17,996 bases of DNA, from positions 1-17,996 of the forward strand of contig JBKECC010000122.1 of the NCBI GenBank assembly GCA_047974135.1, written 5' to 3'. The position numbers and the translations under genes were made by a program. This DNA comes from JAIRQK01 sp047974135. GTDB lineage: Bacteria > Campylobacterota > Campylobacteria > Campylobacterales > Campylobacteraceae. The notes below the pieces were generated by a model that was not told where the DNA came from, did not search any database, and saw only the letters and a list, made by a program, of their open reading frames with translations. Positions 13,921 to 17,996 of this stretch are shown in pieces. Position 1 is the first letter of the stretch. The number at the start of each line of letters is the position of its first letter.

Positions 13921-15216
13921 GTGATCAGAGTTTATTGTGATACTAACATTATTTCACAAATGAAAAATGGATTTGCAAATGACTTAAAAAATATACTGTT
14001 GAACGAAAATAAATTTACTATTTTTTATTCTCAAGCACATGTTAATGATGTAAAATATGCTTACTTTGACGGAAAAACTGATGACTCCTTGTTGATGTCA
14101 GACTTTGATTTTATTTCTACTTTAACGAATAATATGTGTATATATTTTGGTGTAAATGGTAGCATAAGGATAAATAAAATTCATCCTAACGATTTTTTAA
14201 AAGATGATATAGAATATAGTGATTTTTCTAGTAATTTAATCAATAATAATATATTAGAACATGATATTTTTAAGGTTGTTTCTGATTTCATAAGCACTAT
14301 AGGTGCAACGGATCTTTATCATAATAAATTAAACTTGCCAGAAAACACACCAAGCCATCTAAAAAAATTTTTAAAAAGTAAAAACATAAGAGAGTTATTT
14401 AAGAATTTTGACGCAATGGAATATGGGTGGTATCACCAAACTTTATATGGAATTGATAGAGAATTTATTAGAAATGGTTTTTCAATAAACAGGGATGCTT
14501 CATTTAATCATTCTAATCCTTTTGAAATATCAAATAAATTACCAATTTACACAGAAGAAGATCAGAATTTTAAAATAACCAATGAGTTAATAAAACTGGA
14601 TTTAGTTGGTTATCAAGAAGATAAAATCAAGGTTGATAGTAAGAAAAAAATGACTTTTAAAAATATACTCAATGATGCTCACCATGCAGAATTTGCGAAA
14701 ATATGCCATTTTTTCATTACAGACGATAAAAAACTTTATAAGAAAGTTGATAAGATTTACAAACATACTAATGTAGCCACATTTATAGTTAATGCACAAG
14801 ATTTTATACAATTTTATAACTCCAAAATTTATATGGAAAAATTAAATACGAATTTATTGGTTCTTTATCAAACTTTAAAATATGCTAAAAACTCTATGGC
14901 TGAACAAAACAAAATATACTTTTTGGATTTTTATATTTTTGATTATTTTAACTCATTCATATACAGAATAGAAGACAACTGCGCCGCAATAATTTTTATT
15001 TCATACTCCAATTATGCAACTTTTTCTTTTGAAATAGAAAAAATTATCGAGAAAATTGAAAAGTTTTTTAATAAAAATGCTGAATTAATTTATAAAGAAA
15101 AGGAGATTGATTTTACTAAACAATTCTTTAAATATGGTTCTTGGAAAAAAAATAATATTGAATTCAATATTCTTCTTACTTCTGGTAAGGTTCAAATTTA
15201 TATGTATGAATTTTAA
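13921..15216 (+). CDS. Large PIN-like domain protein
   Basis: Predicted 431 aa from GTG 13921, chosen because AAAGGAGTGG precedes it and MIRVYCDTNIIS is a classic PIN-domain start (Asp7 on the first strand); the open frame reaches back to 13897 only through the palindrome. A second PIN hallmark lies at 251-270: NDAHHAEFAKICHFFITDDK, with Asp252 in the DAxH helix and Asp268/Asp269 after the TxD-like strand. The 240 residues between are an insert far longer than in small VapC toxins, and about 130 residues follow. PIN domains are metal-dependent RNA-cleaving nucleases; here the substrate is unknown. No antitoxin gene is next to it. It has no internal palindrome and is more A+T-rich than its neighbours, suggesting a separate origin. 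It ends 6 bases from the convergent membrane gene. Confidence 0.8.
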   Translation: MIRVYCDTNIISQMKNGFANDLKNILLNENKFTIFYSQAHVNDVKYAYFDGKTDDSLLMSDFDFISTLTNNMCIYFGVNGSIRINKIHPNDFLKDDIEYSDFSSNLINNNILEHDIFKVVSDFISTIGATDLYHNKLNLPENTPSHLKKFLKSKNIRELFKNFDAMEYGWYHQTLYGIDREFIRNGFSINRDASFNHSNPFEISNKLPIYTEEDQNFKITNELIKLDLVGYQEDKIKVDSKKKMTFKNILNDAHHAEFAKICHFFITDDKKLYKKVDKIYKHTNVATFIVNAQDFIQFYNSKIYMEKLNTNLLVLYQTLKYAKNSMAEQNKIYFLDFYIFDYFNSFIYRIEDNCAAIIFISYSNYATFSFEIEKIIEKIEKFFNKNAELIYKEKEIDFTKQFFKYGSWKKNNIEFNILLTSGKVQIYMYEF

Positions 15217-15222
15217 AATGTT

Positions 15223-15675
15223 TTAATCCCTCTTTAAAATCCCAAACAAAAGTGCGCCAACTATGATGCCACTAACTCCAACAAAAAAGGCAAGTGGCTC
15301 AAACATGGAAGTTCTTGCCAAAAAAAACATAGATAAAAAAAGTAGCGCATATCCTATGATTCTATAAAAAGATAGCGCTGCGCCCATGGTAAGTCCAAGG
15401 TTACTCATACTCTTTTTTAAGCCAGATTCTTTTTCGCTTTCATCTATCTCTTCCTCGTTTTTTAGCCTCTCTTCTTCCGCTTCTGCTTTTGAAGTTACAA
15501 GATTTTTATAACCTGCAAATGTTCCAAAAATGATAAAAAGTGAGCTAAAAAAGGCAAGTTGAGTATTTATAAGCCAATTTTTACCCACAAAGAGCGATAT
15601 AGCAATGATAAAAACATCAACTATCAAAAATGCAAAAATGGCTTTTTTAATACTTGTCATCTTCGTCATCGTCAT
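15223..15675 (-). CDS. Four-helix inner-membrane protein of unknown function
   Basis: Predicted 150 aa. Four hydrophobic segments are visible, about residues 12-30, 36-55, 102-120 and 124-146, with a charged Glu/Lys-rich loop (62-92) between the second and third that should be cytoplasmic. I recognise no named family. The first 29 bases overlap the AtpZ-like gene: the start MTMTKMTSIKK is encoded in another frame of that protein's Asp-rich tail. ATG 15660 is an alternative start, and neither has a strong ribosome site, which points to translational coupling. It is the last gene of the hemL operon and converges on the PIN-like gene. Confidence 0.75.
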   Translation of the reverse strand: MTMTKMTSIKKAIFAFLIVDVFIIAISLFVGKNWLINTQLAFFSSLFIIFGTFAGYKNLVTSKAEAEEERLKNEEEIDESEKESGLKKSMSNLGLTMGAALSFYRIIGYALLFLSMFFLARTSMFEPLAFFVGVSGIIVGALLFGILKRD

Positions 15676-15952
15676 CTTTTGATGGTTTGTAGTTTTTGTA
15701 TTTTGGGTCGTCTTCTAATTTTTTAAAACTTTTCATCTGTTTTTTGTAAGCTATATACACGTTTAATATAGCAGCTCCAACTCCCCAAACTACGCCAATC
15801 CAAAAAGTCCATGGCTCGCCTGTTAGTTTTTTAAGTCCTATGCCTATCAAAACACCGATAATAACTGCTACAACTATGGATATACCAAGAGAAAGTTGTT
15901 CAGCACCTTCTAGTAGTTTTTTTGCTTTTGGTTCTTTTTTCTCTTCACTCAT
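15647..15952 (-). CDS. AtpZ/AtpI-family membrane protein
   Basis: Predicted 101 aa. Two membrane helices, about 20-40 (LSLGISIVVAVIIGVLIGIG) and 48-70 (WTFWIGVVWGVGAAILNVY), are joined by a short loop containing LTGEPW, the usual layout of AtpZ/AtpI-like proteins linked to F0F1-ATPase assembly and Mg/Ca transport. A highly charged tail ends in Asp/Glu repeats. Its ATG overlaps the hemL stop as ATGA, so translation is coupled. No atp structural genes are in the window. The role in the ATPase is inferred from the family only. Confidence 0.8.
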   Translation of the reverse strand: MSEEKKEPKAKKLLEGAEQLSLGISIVVAVIIGVLIGIGLKKLTGEPWTFWIGVVWGVGAAILNVYIAYKKQMKSFKKLEDDPKYKNYKPSKDDDDEDDKY

Positions 15953-17238
15953 TTTATACTTTCAAATATTTCATCAGCTGCTTTAACAGCTTTTTCTATC
16001 ATCTTTTTATCGATTTTTGAACAAATAAACCCTGTCTCAAATTGACTGCATGCAAAGTAAAAACCTCTGTCAATCATGCCTTTATGAAACGTGGCAAACA
16101 TTTTTGTATCACTCTTTAATGCATCATCAAAGTTTTTTACCTCATGAGCATTAAAGAAAAATCCAAACATACTTCCTCTTACACTTGTTTGAAGTGGAAT
16201 GTTGTGTTTTTTAGCAGATTCTTTAAAACCATCCATAAGCATATTTGCTAATTCTTCAAGTTTTTTGTAGAGTTTTTTGTTTTTTATGGTTTTGCTAACG
16301 GAGATATATCCCGCACTCATCGCAACTGGATTTCCACTTAATGTTCCTGCTTGATAAACATCGCCCTCAGGAGATAGTCGTGCCATAATTTCTGCTTTAC
16401 CACCAAAAGCAGCAGCTGGTATACCTCCTCCTATCACTTTTCCAAAAGTCACCATATCTGGAACAACTTTTGTAAACCCATGAGCTCCTTTTAGACTTGC
16501 ACGAAATCCGCTCATAACCTCATCAAAGATTAAAATCGCATTGTGTTTATCACAAAGTTCTCTTAAGCTCTCCAAAAATTTCTCATCTGCAGGAACTAAT
16601 CCCATATTTCCAGCTATTGGCTCTATGATAACACAAGCTATGTTTTTACTCTCGCTAAAACATTTTTCAACACTTTTTATATCGTTATATGTAGCAAGCA
16701 AAGTGTGCTTTACAAGGTCACTTGGAACACCGGGGCTACTTGGACTTCCAAAAGTAGTCGCTCCACTTCCAGCTTGGACTAAAAGCGAGTCGCTGTGTCC
16801 GTGATAACATCCTTTAAACTTTACTATATCGTCTTTATTTGTAAAACCACGAGCAAGACGGATAGCACTCATAACAGCTTCTGTACCACTGCTTACAAAT
16901 CTAATCTTTTCCACATGAGGAAAAAGAGAGGTTATCTTTTTTGCTAACTTTGTCTCGATAAGAGTAGGAGCACCAAAGCTTAAGCCTCTTTTTGCTGAAG
17001 TTATAACTGCTCTTTGTATATCTTTGTCTGCATGTCCAAATATAAGAGGTCCCCAACTTTGCACAAAATCCACGTATCTGTTGCCATCTATATCGTAGAT
17101 ATAAGCACCATCTCCTCTACTTATAAACAAAGGAGTTTGTCCTACGCTTGAAAATGCACGAACTGGTGAGTCAACGCCTCCAGGAATCACTTTTTTTGCT
17201 GCAATAAAGGCTTTTTTGCTCTTTTTTGTTTTAGACAT
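15949..17238 (-). CDS. hemL: Glutamate-1-semialdehyde 2,1-aminomutase
   Basis: PLP enzyme of the C5 pathway: converts glutamate-1-semialdehyde to 5-aminolevulinate for haem and other tetrapyrroles. Its 429 aa are the family length. The PLP-binding lysine is Lys267 in VTFGKVIGGGIPAAAFGG, the pyridine-nitrogen aspartate Asp239 is in LIFDEVMSGFR, and SSGTEAVMSAIRLAR (116-130) binds phosphate. The start of the protein, with IPGGVDSPVRAF, is characteristic. ATG 17238 follows GAAGGAGAGTTTAGT. It heads a compact operon with the AtpZ-like and four-helix membrane genes. No palindrome copies occur inside. Confidence 0.98.
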   Translation of the reverse strand: MSKTKKSKKAFIAAKKVIPGGVDSPVRAFSSVGQTPLFISRGDGAYIYDIDGNRYVDFVQSWGPLIFGHADKDIQRAVITSAKRGLSFGAPTLIETKLAKKITSLFPHVEKIRFVSSGTEAVMSAIRLARGFTNKDDIVKFKGCYHGHSDSLLVQAGSGATTFGSPSSPGVPSDLVKHTLLATYNDIKSVEKCFSESKNIACVIIEPIAGNMGLVPADEKFLESLRELCDKHNAILIFDEVMSGFRASLKGAHGFTKVVPDMVTFGKVIGGGIPAAAFGGKAEIMARLSPEGDVYQAGTLSGNPVAMSAGYISVSKTIKNKKLYKKLEELANMLMDGFKESAKKHNIPLQTSVRGSMFGFFFNAHEVKNFDDALKSDTKMFATFHKGMIDRGFYFACSQFETGFICSKIDKKMIEKAVKAADEIFESIK

Positions 17239-17327
17239 ACTAAACTCTCCTTCTTCTATTTTGTATAAAGATTTTTAAATTGAAGGTTTATTTTACCCTT
17301 TGAAATCTCAAAAGGTTATAAATAACT

Positions 17328-17339
17328 CTTACATATAAA
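17328..17339. repeat. Variant palindrome CTTACATATAAA after the DUF502 gene
   Basis: One mismatch in the core (TTACATATAA, 17329-17338), a few bases beyond the DUF502 stop codon. This is the same mismatch as at 4709 and 12109. Confidence 0.5.
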
Positions 17340-17341
17340 GC

Positions 17342-17996
17342 TTATTTACTCTCTTGTAGCCATTTTGTAAGAGGAGTAAACTCTTCTATACTCTTTGGCG
17401 AGGTCTTTAAAATTTCGCTCATACTTTTAACACCCATAGACAAAAGATACTGCAAGTTATTGTCAAAAGTTGCATTGTTTATAACAAAGATGTTGTCTTT
17501 GTGAACTTCAAACATAAATCCGCCATTTGGGATTGGTGATTGTGAAAGCGTAACTGTGTAGTGGTCTTTTATGATGCTCTCTTTTTGCGAATACATAAGC
17601 CCTATATTGTAGCCACAACTTCCAAAGCCTTTTATAGCAACAACTAAAACTTTTGTGTCGCCTTTTTTTGATGAGTTAAAGACATTGATGATATCTTTTA
17701 TAGTTGAGTAGCCAGGTATCTTTGAGAAAACTTTTTGAAATATATCTGCTAACTTTGTTTCCATAAAAAAACCAAGCATATACAAGATAAAAACAGATAC
17801 AAACACAACTAAAGCTGTCCAAAGATATTTGAAATTTTCAGGCTCAAATCCAACTAAACCAAAAAACGAATTTACAAGTCCTCCAACCTTTCCATACAGC
17901 CACATAACGATAACTACAACGGCAACAATCGGCAAAAGCCAAAAAATTCCTTGTAGTATTCTCTCAACTATATGTTTTAAAAAAGACCTATCTTCT
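17342..17996 (-). CDS. DUF502-family membrane protein, 5' end cut by window edge
   Basis: The frame is open to the right edge, giving 217 visible residues; the start lies outside. Two hydrophobic segments are seen: one beginning FWLLPIVAVVVIVMWLY and a second, YLWTALVVFVSVFILYMLGF. The soluble part contains PGYSTIKDIINVF, in which the PxxxxIYxxxK-like pattern of DUF502 proteins is recognisable, then a strand-rich region with SPIPNGGFMFEV. A TTG at 17935 could be taken for the start, but the upstream frame (KHIVERILQGIFWLLP) fits the usual amino end of the family, so that would truncate the first helix. Function is unknown. It lies 103 bases upstream of hemL in the same direction. Confidence 0.82.
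   Translation of the reverse strand, partial: EDRSFLKHIVERILQGIFWLLPIVAVVVIVMWLYGKVGGLVNSFFGLVGFEPENFKYLWTALVVFVSVFILYMLGFFMETKLADIFQKVFSKIPGYSTIKDIINVFNSSKKGDTKVLVVAIKGFGSCGYNIGLMYSQKESIIKDHYTVTLSQSPIPNGGFMFEVHKDNIFVINNATFDNNLQYLLSMGVKSMSEILKTSPKSIEEFTPLTKWLQESK

Overview
The window looks like a low-GC member of the Campylobacterota (Epsilonproteobacteria), probably a Sulfurimonas/Sulfurovum/Arcobacter-like chromosome. The evidence is the short lipid A disaccharide synthase with its 'EPSANLHL' amino end, GyrA with Thr86 and Asp90 as in Campylobacter, ATG starts behind AAGGA(G), A+T-rich promoters with a clear -10 box and a weak -35, and strong A+T bias. I cannot name the species.

Layout. 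Positions 1-9225 are read on the minus strand. In transcription order they hold lpxB, prs, lepA, a comF-like phosphoribosyltransferase, a beta-propeller-like protein of unknown role, a 347-base A+T-rich gap, gyrA, and asd, which runs off the left edge. From 9325 to 15216 everything is on the plus strand. This block starts with a secreted YafK-type L,D-transpeptidase divergent from lpxB. Six accessory genes follow: a small unknown, a zinc-ribbon protein with a possible SMI1/KNR4-like domain, a GDCCVxC cysteine-rich protein, a PQQ/propeller-like protein, another unknown and a DUF695-type protein. A terminator comes next, then a large PIN-like nuclease gene. From 15223 to the right edge the minus strand resumes with DUF502 (5' end outside the window), hemL, an AtpZ-like gene and a four-helix membrane protein. 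The last three are packed with overlaps. No tRNA, rRNA, CRISPR array, transposase or integrase was seen.

The most unusual signal is a short perfect palindrome, TTTACATGTAAA (core TTACATGTAA). It occurs 12 times, with at least seven one-mismatch variants. All 12 perfect copies fall in two stretches, 3534-5316 and 9480-13911; none is in gyrA, asd, lepA, prs, lpxB or hemL. Copies sit directly after stop codons, in ribosome binding sites, in the last codons of genes, and inside genes, where they add Leu-His-Val-Lys. It resembles a highly iterated palindrome (compare cyanobacterial HIP1) but also tends to mark gene boundaries. I know of no published description of it in this group, but I could not search.

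How the genes fit together. lpxB, ldt and the membrane proteins concern the envelope. prs supplies PRPP, the substrate class of the ComF-like fold, and hemL makes 5-aminolevulinate for haem. The accessory genes at 10087-15216 and 3638-4699 look like the single-gene, fast-evolving proteins often seen in immunity or defence neighbourhoods, but no toxin is visible and that role is inference.
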